Shown here one piece after another: positions 7,826-16,272 of a stretch of DNA of 64,000 nucleotides. This stretch comes from Blastococcus carthaginiensis. GTDB taxonomy: Bacteria > Actinomycetota > Actinomycetes > Mycobacteriales > Geodermatophilaceae. The notes beneath the pieces are model-generated. The model worked only from the letters and a program-made list of their open reading frames with translations. It was not told where the DNA came from and searched no databases. A program made the position numbers and the translations under genes. The stretch covers positions 1 through 64,000 of the forward strand of contig NZ_JASNFN010000003.1 in NCBI RefSeq assembly GCF_030731085.1, given 5' to 3'. Within the stretch, counting starts at the first letter, position 1, and every line of letters begins with the position of its first letter.

Positions 7826-8746
7826 TCAGCCCGGAGCCCTACCGGAGCTGCGCTCGGCGATCTGCACCAGATCGCCGGCCAGGCCGGTGAGCTGGCGCGG
7901 TCCGATCCACACCGCGGTCAGCCGCCGCTCCAGACCGACTCCCGCGACCGGCACCCGGTGCAGCTCGCCGGAGGCCAGCGCGGCGTCGACGGCCAGCGCG
8001 CTCAGCACGGCCGGCGGTCCGCCGGCCATGACACTCAGTCGCACGGCCGCGTTACTGGTCAGGGCGAGCGCCGGCGCCACCATGGCGCCGGCCCCGCCGA
8101 GTGCCGTCTCCAGCGCCGTCCGGGTGCCCGATCCCGCTTCCCGCACCACCAGCGGGGTCGCGGCGAGTTCCGCCGACGTGACCGGCTCGCGCCGCCGGGC
8201 CCACGGATGACCGGGATGGACGACCACGACGAGTTCGTCGTGTGCCACCTCGAGCCGGTGCAGGCCGCCGGGCAGCTCGGGTGACTCCAGGAAGCCGATG
8301 TCGTAGCTGCCGGCGGCCACCCCGGTCGCGACGTCGGCCGAGTTGTGCACACTCAGGGCCACTTGCACCTCGGGATGGCGGCGTCGGAGCTCGGTGAGCC
8401 ACGCTGGTACGAGGTATTCGGCCACCGTCATGCTGGCGGCCACGCTCAGCCGCGGATCGGTGCCGGCCCGTAGCGCGTCGATCCCTGCGCCGAGCCGCTC
8501 GGCGGCATCCAGTACATCTCGCGCCCAGTCGACGACGAGCGCACCTTCCGCAGTGAGCGTCGATCCCCGCGGGGACCGCCGCAGCAGCCGTACGCCGCTT
8601 GCCCGCTCGAACCGGGCCACCGCGCGACTGGCATTGGGCTGGGCCATCCCGACGGCGCGAGCCCCGGCCCCCAGACTGCCGTGCTCGGACACACTGACGA
8701 GGAGTTCGAGCAGCGGCAGATCCGGCCAGTCCCGCGGCGCGCCCAT
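7826..8746 (-). CDS. LysR family regulator of the YeiH-type gene
   Basis: A 306-residue LysR-type regulator. The N-terminal winged helix-turn-helix includes LLVSVSEHGSLGAGARAVGMAQPNAS (read in parts), followed by a two-lobed co-inducer domain (residues about 95-300). It is divergent from a YeiH-family membrane protein, an arrangement seen in many bacteria (compare YeiE/YeiH), so it most likely controls that gene. The shared intergenic region has an AT-rich inverted repeat overlapping its own start codon. It has no obvious tie to the steroid genes on either side. Confidence 0.85.
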   Translation of the reverse strand: MGAPRDWPDLPLLELLVSVSEHGSLGAGARAVGMAQPNASRAVARFERASGVRLLRRSPRGSTLTAEGALVVDWARDVLDAAERLGAGIDALRAGTDPRLSVAASMTVAEYLVPAWLTELRRRHPEVQVALSVHNSADVATGVAAGSYDIGFLESPELPGGLHRLEVAHDELVVVVHPGHPWARRREPVTSAELAATPLVVREAGSGTRTALETALGGAGAMVAPALALTSNAAVRLSVMAGGPPAVLSALAVDAALASGELHRVPVAGVGLERRLTAVWIGPRQLTGLAGDLVQIAERSSGRAPG

Positions 8747-8760
8747 ATCAGCAGTATATG
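8744..8760. promoter_or_regulatory. LysR-type inverted repeat
   Basis: CATAT at 8744-8748 and ATATG at 8756-8760 form a 5-7-5 inverted repeat in otherwise GC-rich DNA. It fits the T-N11-A pattern of LysR operators. It overlaps the LysR start codon and lies about 60 bp before the chosen start of the YeiH-type gene, fitting autoregulation and control of the exporter. Confidence 0.5.
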
Positions 8761-8817
8761 GCTAGATGTCCGATCAGCTCCTACCGGCGCCCGGCCCGCC
8801 GGCCGAGCATCGAGACC

Positions 8818-9852
8818 ATGACACCGTCCCCGCCAGTCGGCCGCATCGTCGTCGGCGGCCGATCCGGCAGCCCGCGGCAGGAGACCGTGCTGCCCGGACT
8901 CGCGCTGTGCGCCCTCGCGGTGGCCACGTCCTCCGCGGTGCACCGCGGCGTGCCCTCGGTGAGCGTGCTGATGATCGCGATCGTGCTGGGCGTGGTCCTG
9001 ACGAACGTCGTCCGGCTGCCTGCGATGGTGCAGCCGGGCCTCGCCTTCTCCGCGAAACGGCTGCTGCGGCTGGGCATCGTGCTCCTGGGCCTGCAGCTGC
9101 TGCTCGGCGACGTCCTCGGCCTGGGCGCCGGGATGCTGGGGGTGGTGGTGGTGATCGTGGCGGGAGGTATCGGTTCGACCTTGCTGGTGGGCCGCCTCCT
9201 GGGCATCGGCGCCACCCAGCGGCTGCTCATCGCCTGCGGCTTCTCGATCTGCGGCGCCGCCGCCGTCGCCGCGGTCGACGGCGTGGTCGATGCCGACGAG
9301 GAGGAGGTCGTCACCGCCGTCGCGCTGGTCGTGCTCTTCGGCACGCTGATGATCCCGCTGGTGCCGCTGGCCGCCGCCGGGCTGGACCTGTCCGAGCACG
9401 TCGGCGGGCTGTGGGCCGGAGGCGCGATCCACGAGGTGGCCCAGGTGGTCGCGGCCGGCGGGGCCATGGGCGGAACCGCGCTGACGGTGGCGGTGGTGGT
9501 CAAGCTCGCGCGGGTCCTGATGCTCGCCCCGGTGCTCGCGGTGGTGAGCTGGCAGCACCGCCGTCAGCCGGCCGGCGGGCCGGAGGGACGTCGTCCGCCG
9601 CTGGTGCCGCTGTTCGTCGTCGGCTTCCTGGCCATGGTGGTGGTCCGGTCCAGCGGGATCGTCCCCGAGGCGGTGCTGGACGTTGCCGGAGTCGTCCAGG
9701 TGGCCCTGCTGTCCGCCGCCATGTTCGCACTGGGCTGCGGGGTACGACTCAGCTCCCTCCGCCGGGTCGGGCCGCGTCCGCTGCTGCTCGCGCTGACTTC
9801 CACCATCGTGGTCGCGGGCGTCTCGCTGGGCGGTGTGCTCCTGGTTTCCTGA
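8818..9852 (+). CDS. YeiH family putative sulfate/sulfonate exporter
   Basis: A 344-residue integral membrane protein of the YeiH/UPF0324 family, with about nine to ten hydrophobic helices. Family landmarks are GIVLLGLQLLLGDV, a central CGFSICGAAAVAAV and GGAIHEVAQVVAAGG. Members are annotated as putative sulfate or sulfonate-related exporters; the transported species is not settled. I prefer the ATG at 8818 to the one at 8758, which would fall in the LysR operator region and add a non-conserved basic leader. It is divergent from its likely LysR regulator and converges on an SDR gene. Confidence 0.8.
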   Translation: MTPSPPVGRIVVGGRSGSPRQETVLPGLALCALAVATSSAVHRGVPSVSVLMIAIVLGVVLTNVVRLPAMVQPGLAFSAKRLLRLGIVLLGLQLLLGDVLGLGAGMLGVVVVIVAGGIGSTLLVGRLLGIGATQRLLIACGFSICGAAAVAAVDGVVDADEEEVVTAVALVVLFGTLMIPLVPLAAAGLDLSEHVGGLWAGGAIHEVAQVVAAGGAMGGTALTVAVVVKLARVLMLAPVLAVVSWQHRRQPAGGPEGRRPPLVPLFVVGFLAMVVVRSSGIVPEAVLDVAGVVQVALLSAAMFALGCGVRLSSLRRVGPRPLLLALTSTIVVAGVSLGGVLLVS

Positions 9853-9882
9853 TTCTCGGTCCGGCGCCCTCGGCATCGGGGG

Positions 9883-10632
9883 TCACACGTGCGAACCGCC
9901 GTCGAGCCGGAACTCCGTCCCGTTGAGGTAGGCGCCGTCGGCGGACCCGGCGAAAGCGATCGCCGCGGCCAGGTCCTCCGGCTCGCCGGGCTTCCCCCAC
10001 AGCGGGTACGTGCGGGCGTACCAGGAGACGTCGATCCCGTCGAACCGTTCCTTGTCCATCGTCAGCGGCGTGGCCACCCCGCCCGGCGACACCGGCACGA
10101 CGCGGATGCGACGCGGTGCCAGCTCGGCGGACAAGCTCACCGCGAACGACAGCAGCGCGCCCTTGGACGCCGCGTAACCGGTCATGCCCGGATGCGCCTT
10201 CGTGGCCGCGGTGGACGTGGTCAGGAGGATGACCCCGGTGCGGTCGGGCACGTGCGGCAGCAACTCCCGGCACAGCGTGACCGGCGCGAACAGGTTGATC
10301 GCGAACAGCCAGCGGTAGTCGCCGAGGTCCAGGCCGGTCATCGGCGTGGTGCGCAGTGCCCCGGCGACGTTGGCCAGCACGTCGACCTGACCCAGCTCCG
10401 CCACCCCCGCGCCGGCCGCGGCCACCGCGGCGTCCTCGGTGGCGAGATCGGCGGTGTGGCAGGTCAGCCGCGCCGGATCGTCGACCAGCTCCCGGGTGGT
10501 CGCCAGTCCCTCGGTGTCCCGGTCGACGGCGAAGACCGTCGCACCTTCGGCTACCAGCCGGACCGCGGTTGCCCGACCGATGCCCGAGCCTGCCCCCGTG
10601 AGGAACACCCGCTTGCCGTCGTAGCGGTTCAT
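9883..10632 (-). CDS. SDR family oxidoreductase
   Basis: A 249-residue classical SDR with TGAGSGIGRAT near residue 13 and the catalytic YAASK. It closely resembles the SDR at 889-1647 in its first half. The ATG at 10632 follows GGAGAGG by six bases; an ATG at 10650 overlaps the previous stop codon and is also possible. It is the last gene of the leftward hsaEGF-hsaA-hsaC-flavoprotein operon, directly behind a delta4-(5alpha)-dehydrogenase-like flavoprotein, so a hydroxysteroid substrate is plausible. This is inferred from position only. Confidence 0.8.
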   Translation of the reverse strand: MNRYDGKRVFLTGAGSGIGRATAVRLVAEGATVFAVDRDTEGLATTRELVDDPARLTCHTADLATEDAAVAAAGAGVAELGQVDVLANVAGALRTTPMTGLDLGDYRWLFAINLFAPVTLCRELLPHVPDRTGVILLTTSTAATKAHPGMTGYAASKGALLSFAVSLSAELAPRRIRVVPVSPGGVATPLTMDKERFDGIDVSWYARTYPLWGKPGEPEDLAAAIAFAGSADGAYLNGTEFRLDGGSHV

Positions 10633-10646
10633 CGACTGCCTCTCCG

Positions 10647-12128
10647 TCATGGTTGCCGGTCCGCTCCGGTCGCCGCCGCCCGGCCGGCACGGCGGCCGAA
10701 GAAGGTGCCATCGCCCAGCGACGTCCCGCTGATGTAGCCCTCGCCGTGGATGCCGGCGCTGGCCCGCCCCGCGGCGAACAATCCCGGGATGGCCGAACCG
10801 GAGACGTCGAGCACCGCGCCGTCCACGGTCGTGTGCAGCCCGCCGAGGGTGAAACCGGCGGCACCCGTTCCCTGCGGTGTGGCATCGCGGCCGCTGGCGA
10901 ATCCCAGCCGGGGGTCCAGCGCGGCGAACGGTGGCTCCAGCGGGCGGAGCCACTCCGCGCTCTTGTGGAACAGCGGGTCCTCGCCTGCGGCGGCGTGCCG
11001 GTTGTAGACCCCGACCGTCGCCTCGAGCGCCCCGGCCGGGATACCGAGCTCGGACTCCAGCTCGGCCAGGGTCGCCGCGGCGTACCGGGGACGGACCCCC
11101 CAGAGGTCGCCCGCCGGGATCGACTCCCACCCCGCCTCGTCGACGACCACCCACCACGGGCCGGGCTGGTGCTTCACGGCCGCCGAGCTGAACAGCCCCG
11201 GGTAGACGTCCTCGTTGATGAACCGCTGGCCGACCGCGTTGACCAGCACCCCGCGCACCGCCGCCGCCGGCAGCGCGGTCAGCGCCACCTGCACCGAGCC
11301 CATCCGGCGGGTCGCCGCGCCGAGCGCGACGGCCATGCGGATGCCGCTGCCGTCGTCGCCACCGTCGCTGACCTTGCCGTGGCCGAGCAGCACCGGAGCA
11401 TGCGCGGCGAGCATCGCCTCGTCGTCGACGAAGCCCCCGGTCGTGAGGACGACGCCGCGCCGCGCCCGGTAGGCCTCGTCCGCGCCGAACCGGCGCGCGG
11501 TCGCGCCGACCACCCGCCCGTCCTCGACCACCAGAGCAGCGGCGCGGACGTCGGTCTCGATCCGGACCCCGGCTCCGCGCACGGCGCCGACCAGCCGCTC
11601 CATGAGCAGCCCACCGGCGAACCCCGGCGCGGTCGGGCGGTGACCGCGCGGGACCGGACGGGCCTGCTGGTCGTAGGGCCAGGCGTTCTCACCCAGCCAC
11701 ATGAGGCCGTCGGTGGTCAGCGGCATCCAGGTGGGCGCGTCGAACAGCGTCTCCTGGAACGGCACACCGAGAGCGCGGAACCACCCGAAGTGCTCGACGC
11801 TGCCCTCGCAGTACAGCCGCAGCTTCTCCTCGTCGGCGTGCGGACCGAGCGCTGCCCGCAGGTAGGCGAACATCGACTCGGCGTCGTCCTCGAAGCCGCA
11901 GGCCTCCTGCACCGAGGTGCCGCCCCCGAGATAGAGCTCGCCGCCCGACTGCGCCGAGGAGCCACCGGGCCCGGACGCGCGCTCCAGCACGAGCACCGAC
12001 GCGCCGGCGGCGGCCGCCTCGAGGGCGGCCGCCGCACCGGCACAGCCGAGGCCCACGACGAGGATGTCGGCCTCGGCGTCGAACCGCTCGATCGCCGAGG
12101 CGGGAACCGGGGCGACCGAACGGCTCAC
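10647..12128 (-). CDS. FAD-dependent 3-ketosteroid-delta4-(5alpha)-dehydrogenase-like
   Basis: A 493-residue flavoprotein of the fumarate-reductase/KstD superfamily. The N-terminal FAD motif is ILVVGLGCAGAAAALEA. The C-terminal signature is LFAAGRASAGIHGEGYISGTSLGD followed by FFGR (read in parts). That AGR...GYxSGxSLGDxxFFGR pattern is typical of delta4-(5alpha) enzymes of Rhodococcus and Comamonas and differs from the GNTSASxxGxxYxGPG pattern of delta1 enzymes. Length also fits (about 490). The expected reaction introduces a 4-ene into ring-A-saturated 3-ketosteroids. The GTG at 12128 overlaps the hsaC stop (GTGA), so translation is coupled. Confidence 0.75.
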   Translation of the reverse strand: MSRSVAPVPASAIERFDAEADILVVGLGCAGAAAALEAAAAGASVLVLERASGPGGSSAQSGGELYLGGGTSVQEACGFEDDAESMFAYLRAALGPHADEEKLRLYCEGSVEHFGWFRALGVPFQETLFDAPTWMPLTTDGLMWLGENAWPYDQQARPVPRGHRPTAPGFAGGLLMERLVGAVRGAGVRIETDVRAAALVVEDGRVVGATARRFGADEAYRARRGVVLTTGGFVDDEAMLAAHAPVLLGHGKVSDGGDDGSGIRMAVALGAATRRMGSVQVALTALPAAAVRGVLVNAVGQRFINEDVYPGLFSSAAVKHQPGPWWVVVDEAGWESIPAGDLWGVRPRYAAATLAELESELGIPAGALEATVGVYNRHAAAGEDPLFHKSAEWLRPLEPPFAALDPRLGFASGRDATPQGTGAAGFTLGGLHTTVDGAVLDVSGSAIPGLFAAGRASAGIHGEGYISGTSLGDGTFFGRRAGRAAATGADRQP

Positions 12129-13036
12129 GTCCGCGGGAGGAACGCGGCCAGGGGCTCCGAGCCCGACCAGTCGTGGCCCCAGTAGCTGTCGGCGGTGATC
12201 TCCTCGGCGGTGTAGGAGGCCTCGTCGACCAGCATGCCCTCGCAGCCGTACTCGATGTCCCACCCGCCGGGAGCGCGCACGTAGAACGACACCATCTTGT
12301 CGTTGGTGTGCCGACCCAGGGTCGACGACAGCGAGAAGCCGGCCCGGTTCACGTTGTCCAGTGCACGGCCCACGGCGTCCAGCGTGTCGACCTCGACCAT
12401 CAGGTGCACCAGACCCGGCGGCTCACCGTGCGGTGCCGGCGCGATGGCCAGGCTGTGGTGACGCTGGTTGACCCCCATGAACCGGACCCGCCGCGGCGAC
12501 TTCGGCCCGCCGAGCCGCATGGCACCGCGCGGCTTGAAGCCGAGCACCTCGCAGTAGAACGCCACGGTCTCGTCGGGGCAGGTGGTGGGCAGCACGACGT
12601 GCCCCATCCCCTGGCCCCCCGTCACGAACTGCTGGGCCTGGCCCGTGATCAGCGGCGAGTGGTCGAGGATCGGCGCGAAGAACACCTCGACGGGAGTGCC
12701 GGACGGGTCCTGGAAGGCGATCGCCTCCTCGACGCCGCGGTCGTCGCACTCGTCACGGGAGAGCTCCTTGACCGCGACCCCGGACGCCTCGACGGCACGG
12801 CCGACCGCGGCCAGCGCGAACTGGTCACGGACCTCCCAGCCGATCGCGCGCACGTGGTCGTGGTCACCGGGCACCACGATCAGCCGGGCGCGGCGCTCGT
12901 CCATCCGCAGGTACAACGCGTCCGGGTCGGGGCCGCTGCCTACTGCGAAGCCGAGGGCGCCGACGGTCAGCTCCCGCCAGCGATCGATGTCGGTGGTCTG
13001 GACCTCGAGGTATCCGAGGCCACGGATCTGGGTCAT
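12125..13036 (-). CDS. hsaC: 3,4-DHSA extradiol dioxygenase
   Basis: A 303-residue type I extradiol dioxygenase made of two vicinal-oxygen-chelate domains. The iron ligands are His146 (GMGHVVL), His211 (GLVHLMVEV) and Glu262 (GWDIEYG), within the extradiol signature starting GRHTNDKMVSFYV. HsaC cleaves the catechol 3,4-DHSA meta to the hydroxyls, giving 4,9-DSHA, the substrate of HsaD. It lies between hsaA and the delta4-dehydrogenase-like gene in the leftward operon. A biphenyl-type dioxygenase is the alternative by fold, but the neighbours argue for steroid. Confidence 0.92.
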   Translation of the reverse strand: MTQIRGLGYLEVQTTDIDRWRELTVGALGFAVGSGPDPDALYLRMDERRARLIVVPGDHDHVRAIGWEVRDQFALAAVGRAVEASGVAVKELSRDECDDRGVEEAIAFQDPSGTPVEVFFAPILDHSPLITGQAQQFVTGGQGMGHVVLPTTCPDETVAFYCEVLGFKPRGAMRLGGPKSPRRVRFMGVNQRHHSLAIAPAPHGEPPGLVHLMVEVDTLDAVGRALDNVNRAGFSLSSTLGRHTNDKMVSFYVRAPGGWDIEYGCEGMLVDEASYTAEEITADSYWGHDWSGSEPLAAFLPRT

Positions 13037-13064
13037 GTGCTGGTCTCCGTTCGAGAAGGGCGGA

Positions 13065-14249
13065 TCAGATCATCGAGCGCATCGGTCCCGGCGGCGGCTC
13101 GATGCCGAGCTGGGACAGCGCGGCCACGTGGTTGATCGAGCCGGGCACGTGGATGGCGTGCGTCAGGCCCATGTGGGCGTCCCGCCAGAACCGTTGCAGC
13201 GGGTTGTCCATCCGCATGGCGTTCCCCCCCGAGCGCGCAACGATCTCGTCCACCGCCCGCACCGCCCGCCAGGCCGCCTGGGTCTGGTTGCGCCGACCCA
13301 GCGCCCGCTCCTCGAAGGAGAACTCGTGGCCGGCGGCGGCCAGGTCGTACATCCGGTTGGCGTTGTCGAGCAGCGCGGCCCGGGAGGCGGCGATCTCGCC
13401 GGCGGCCTCACCGATCGCGTAGAGCACGTACGGGTCGTCCTTCACCTTGGTCCCGGTGATCTGCACGCGGGTTCGCTGGTAGGCCAGGTGGTGAGCCAGC
13501 GCACCTTCGGCGATGCCGATGACCGCCGAGGTGATGCCGAGCGGGAACGCGCAGGAGAACGGCACGTGGTACAGCGGGTTGGTCAGCCCGGCGTCCTTGG
13601 GCTGCGTGCCGTCGACCAGCTTGGCGTTGTGGATGATCCGGTAGGACGGGATGAAGGCGTCCTTGACGACGATGTCCTTGCTGCCCGTGCCGCGCAGGCC
13701 GACGACGTCCCAGGTGTCATCGACGATCTCGTAGTCCGAGCGCGGCAGGATCACGTGGATGTTCTGCGGCGGCTTGGCCATGTCGCCGTTCTCGTCGCCC
13801 AGGAAGGCGCCGAGGAAGATCCAGTCGCAGTGGTCGGTACCCGAGGAGAACTGCCACCGGCCGTTGAAGACGTACCCGCCCTCGACCGGTCGCAGGATGC
13901 CCATGGGGGCGTACGGCGAGGCGATCCAGACGTCGTGATCGGCTCCCCACACCTCCTCCTGCACCTTGGGATCGGCCATGGCCATCTCCCACGGGTGGAT
14001 GCCGACGATGCCCGCGACCCAGCCGGTGGAGCCGTCCAGGGCGGCGGTGGCCATCACGGTCTCGGCCCACTCGACCGGGTGTGCCTCGGCGCCACCGTAG
14101 GTCGCGGGCTGAAGCATCCGGATGACGCCGGCGTCGCGCAGCGTCTTCGCGGCGGTGTCGCTGAGCTTGCCGAGACGCTCGTTGACCACGCCCTGCGCGC
14201 GGATCTCGTCAGCGCGCTCGGTGATCGCGTCGAGGGCGGTGGTGGTCAT
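13065..14249 (-). CDS. hsaA: 3-HSA hydroxylase, oxygenase subunit
   Basis: A 394-residue flavin-dependent monooxygenase with the acyl-CoA dehydrogenase fold. Conserved stretches are IRMLQPATYGGAEAHP (about 43-58), GSTGWVAGIVGIHPWEMA, WQFSSGTDHCDWIFLG, DVVGLRGTGSKDIVV and MRMDNPLQRFWRDAHMG. It hydroxylates 3-HSA to 3,4-DHSA using FMNH2 from HsaB. The ATG at 14249 follows TGAGGT. It sits between hsaF and hsaC in the operon, which makes it the more likely orthodox HsaA of the two in this window. Confidence 0.9.
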   Translation of the reverse strand: MTTTALDAITERADEIRAQGVVNERLGKLSDTAAKTLRDAGVIRMLQPATYGGAEAHPVEWAETVMATAALDGSTGWVAGIVGIHPWEMAMADPKVQEEVWGADHDVWIASPYAPMGILRPVEGGYVFNGRWQFSSGTDHCDWIFLGAFLGDENGDMAKPPQNIHVILPRSDYEIVDDTWDVVGLRGTGSKDIVVKDAFIPSYRIIHNAKLVDGTQPKDAGLTNPLYHVPFSCAFPLGITSAVIGIAEGALAHHLAYQRTRVQITGTKVKDDPYVLYAIGEAAGEIAASRAALLDNANRMYDLAAAGHEFSFEERALGRRNQTQAAWRAVRAVDEIVARSGGNAMRMDNPLQRFWRDAHMGLTHAIHVPGSINHVAALSQLGIEPPPGPMRSMI

Positions 14250-14260
14250 GGTGGTGGACC

Positions 14261-15334
14261 TCAGTTCTTTCCGGCGAGCGTGGAGTTCTTCTCGGCGAGC
14301 GAGACAGCGATGTCGATGAGCTGGTCCTCCTGCCCGCCGACCAGCTTGCGCCGTCCGGCCTCGATGAGGATCTCGGCGCCGGAGACGCCGTAGCGCTGGG
14401 CCTGGCGGTCGGCGTGCTTGAGGAAGGACGAGTAGACGCCTGCGTAGCCCATGGTCAGGGAGAGCCTGTCGAGCAGGCACTCGCCGTCCATGACCGGGCG
14501 GACGACGTCCTCGGCGGCGTCGATGATCTTCAGCGTGTCGACGCCGGTGCGGATGCCGAGCTTCTCGGCGACCGCGACGAACGCCTCGACCGGGGTGTTC
14601 CCGGCCCCGGCGCCGAACCGACGGGTGGACCCGTCGATCTGCTGGGCACCGGCCCGGACGGCGAGCACGGAGTTCGCCACACCGAGGCCGAGGTTCTCGT
14701 GCCCGTGGAAGCCGACCTGCGCGTCGTTCCCGAGCTCGGCGACCAGCGCGGCGATCCGGTCGCTGGTCTGCTCCATGATCAGTGCCCCGGCGGAGTCGAC
14801 GACGTAGACGCACTGGCAACCCGCGTCGGCCATGATCCGGGCCTGCTTGGCCAGCACCTCCGGGGGCTGGCTGTGGCTCATCATCAGGAAGCCGACGGTC
14901 TCCAGGCCCAGCTCCCGGGCCAACCCGAAGTGCTGGATCGAGATGTCGGCCTCGGTGCAGTGCGTGGCGATCCGGCAGATCGCCGCACCGTTCCCTGCCG
15001 CCTCGCGGATGTCGTCCTGGATGCCCAGGCCGGGGAGCATGAGGAAGGCGATCTTGGCGCGGGTGGCCGTCTTCACCGCCTCCTTGATCAGCTCCTGCTC
15101 CGGGGTGTGGCTGAAGCCGTAGTTGAAGGACGAGCCACCCAGCCCGTCGCCGTGCGTCACCTCGATGACCGGCACGCCGGCGTCGTCGAGCGCACCGACG
15201 ATCGAGCGGACGTGCTGAGGGGTGAACTGGTGCCGCTTGGCGTGCGAGCCGTCGCGCAGCGACGAGTCGGTGATCCGGATGTCGAGGTCGGCACTGTAGG
15301 CCTTCGCGGCCGGGAAGGCGGAGAGAGCAGTCAT
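14261..15334 (-). CDS. hsaF: 4-hydroxy-2-oxovalerate/oxohexanoate aldolase
   Basis: A 357-residue DmpG-type class II aldolase. The TIM-barrel start carries ITDSSLRDGSHAKRHQF, with the metal-binding Asp and substrate Arg in RDGSHA. The metal-binding HGH is in VGFHGHENLGLG. It splits 4-hydroxy-2-oxohexanoate from the steroid side product into pyruvate and propanal, which is channelled to HsaG. It follows hsaG by 14 bp and precedes hsaA. Confidence 0.93.
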   Translation of the reverse strand: MTALSAFPAAKAYSADLDIRITDSSLRDGSHAKRHQFTPQHVRSIVGALDDAGVPVIEVTHGDGLGGSSFNYGFSHTPEQELIKEAVKTATRAKIAFLMLPGLGIQDDIREAAGNGAAICRIATHCTEADISIQHFGLARELGLETVGFLMMSHSQPPEVLAKQARIMADAGCQCVYVVDSAGALIMEQTSDRIAALVAELGNDAQVGFHGHENLGLGVANSVLAVRAGAQQIDGSTRRFGAGAGNTPVEAFVAVAEKLGIRTGVDTLKIIDAAEDVVRPVMDGECLLDRLSLTMGYAGVYSSFLKHADRQAQRYGVSGAEILIEAGRRKLVGGQEDQLIDIAVSLAEKNSTLAGKN

Positions 15335-15348
15335 GGGAGTCGTCGTCC

Positions 15349-16272
15349 TCAGCTCGCGGCGGGTGTGCGGTCGGCCAGGATGCGGGCGGCGAATCCCTCG
15401 CCGACCGCGGTCGCCGCGGCGGTCATGATGTCCAGGTTGCCGCTGTAGGGCGGCAGGAAGTCCCCCGCACCCTCGACCTCGATGAACACCGCCACGCGGG
15501 CCATGCCGCCGCTCATCGGGTTCGGGTCGTCGAACTGGGGTTCGGCGCGCAGCCGGTAGCCGGGCACGTAGCCGGCGACGTCGGCCGCCATCTTCGTGAT
15601 CGAGGTCGCGATCGCGTCGCGGTCGGCGTCCTCGGGGATGGCGCAGAAGATGGTGTCCTGCATGAACATCGGCGGCTCGGCCGGGTTGAGGATGATGATC
15701 GCCTTGCCTCGCCGCGCGCCACCGATGACCTCGATCCCACGTGAGGTGGCACGGGTGAACTCGTCGATGTTGTTCCGGGTGCCCGGGCCGGCCGAGGGGG
15801 ACGCGACGCTGGCCACGATCTCCGCGTAGGCCACCTCGGTCACCCGGGACACCGCGGCCACCATCGGGATGGTGGCCTGGCCGCCGCAGGTGATCAGGCT
15901 GACGTTGGGAGCCTCGCGGTGCTCGTCGAGGTTGACGGCGGGGACGACGGCGGGGCCGAGGGCAGCCGGGGTGAGATCGATGGCCTGGATCCCCCGCTCG
16001 GCGTAGCGCGGGGCGTTGGCGCGGTGCACGTAGGCCGAGGTGGCCTCGAAGACCAGGTCGGGCTGCTCGTCCTGGGCCAACAGCCAGTCGACACCTTCGG
16101 CCGAGGACTCCAGGCCGAGGGCGGTCGCCCGGGCCAGACCCTCGCTGGCGGGGTCGACCCCGATCATCCAGCGCGGCTCGATGCTGGCCGAACGCTGCAG
16201 CTTGTACAGCAGGTCGGTGCCGATGTTGCCCGAGCCGACGATGGCGGCGGTCGCCTTGCTGGTGGCGGTCAC
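15349..16272 (-). CDS. hsaG: acylating acetaldehyde/propanal dehydrogenase
   Basis: A 307-residue DmpF-type enzyme. It has the NAD-binding AAIVGSGNIGTDLLYKL at the N terminus and the catalytic cysteine in ITCGGQATIPMV (about 128). It converts the aldehyde from HsaF to propionyl-CoA or acetyl-CoA within the HsaF-HsaG complex. The GTG at 16272 overlaps the hsaE stop (GTGA); a longer upstream open frame has no resemblance to the family. Confidence 0.93.
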   Translation of the reverse strand: MTATSKATAAIVGSGNIGTDLLYKLQRSASIEPRWMIGVDPASEGLARATALGLESSAEGVDWLLAQDEQPDLVFEATSAYVHRANAPRYAERGIQAIDLTPAALGPAVVPAVNLDEHREAPNVSLITCGGQATIPMVAAVSRVTEVAYAEIVASVASPSAGPGTRNNIDEFTRATSRGIEVIGGARRGKAIIILNPAEPPMFMQDTIFCAIPEDADRDAIATSITKMAADVAGYVPGYRLRAEPQFDDPNPMSGGMARVAVFIEVEGAGDFLPPYSGNLDIMTAAATAVGEGFAARILADRTPAAS

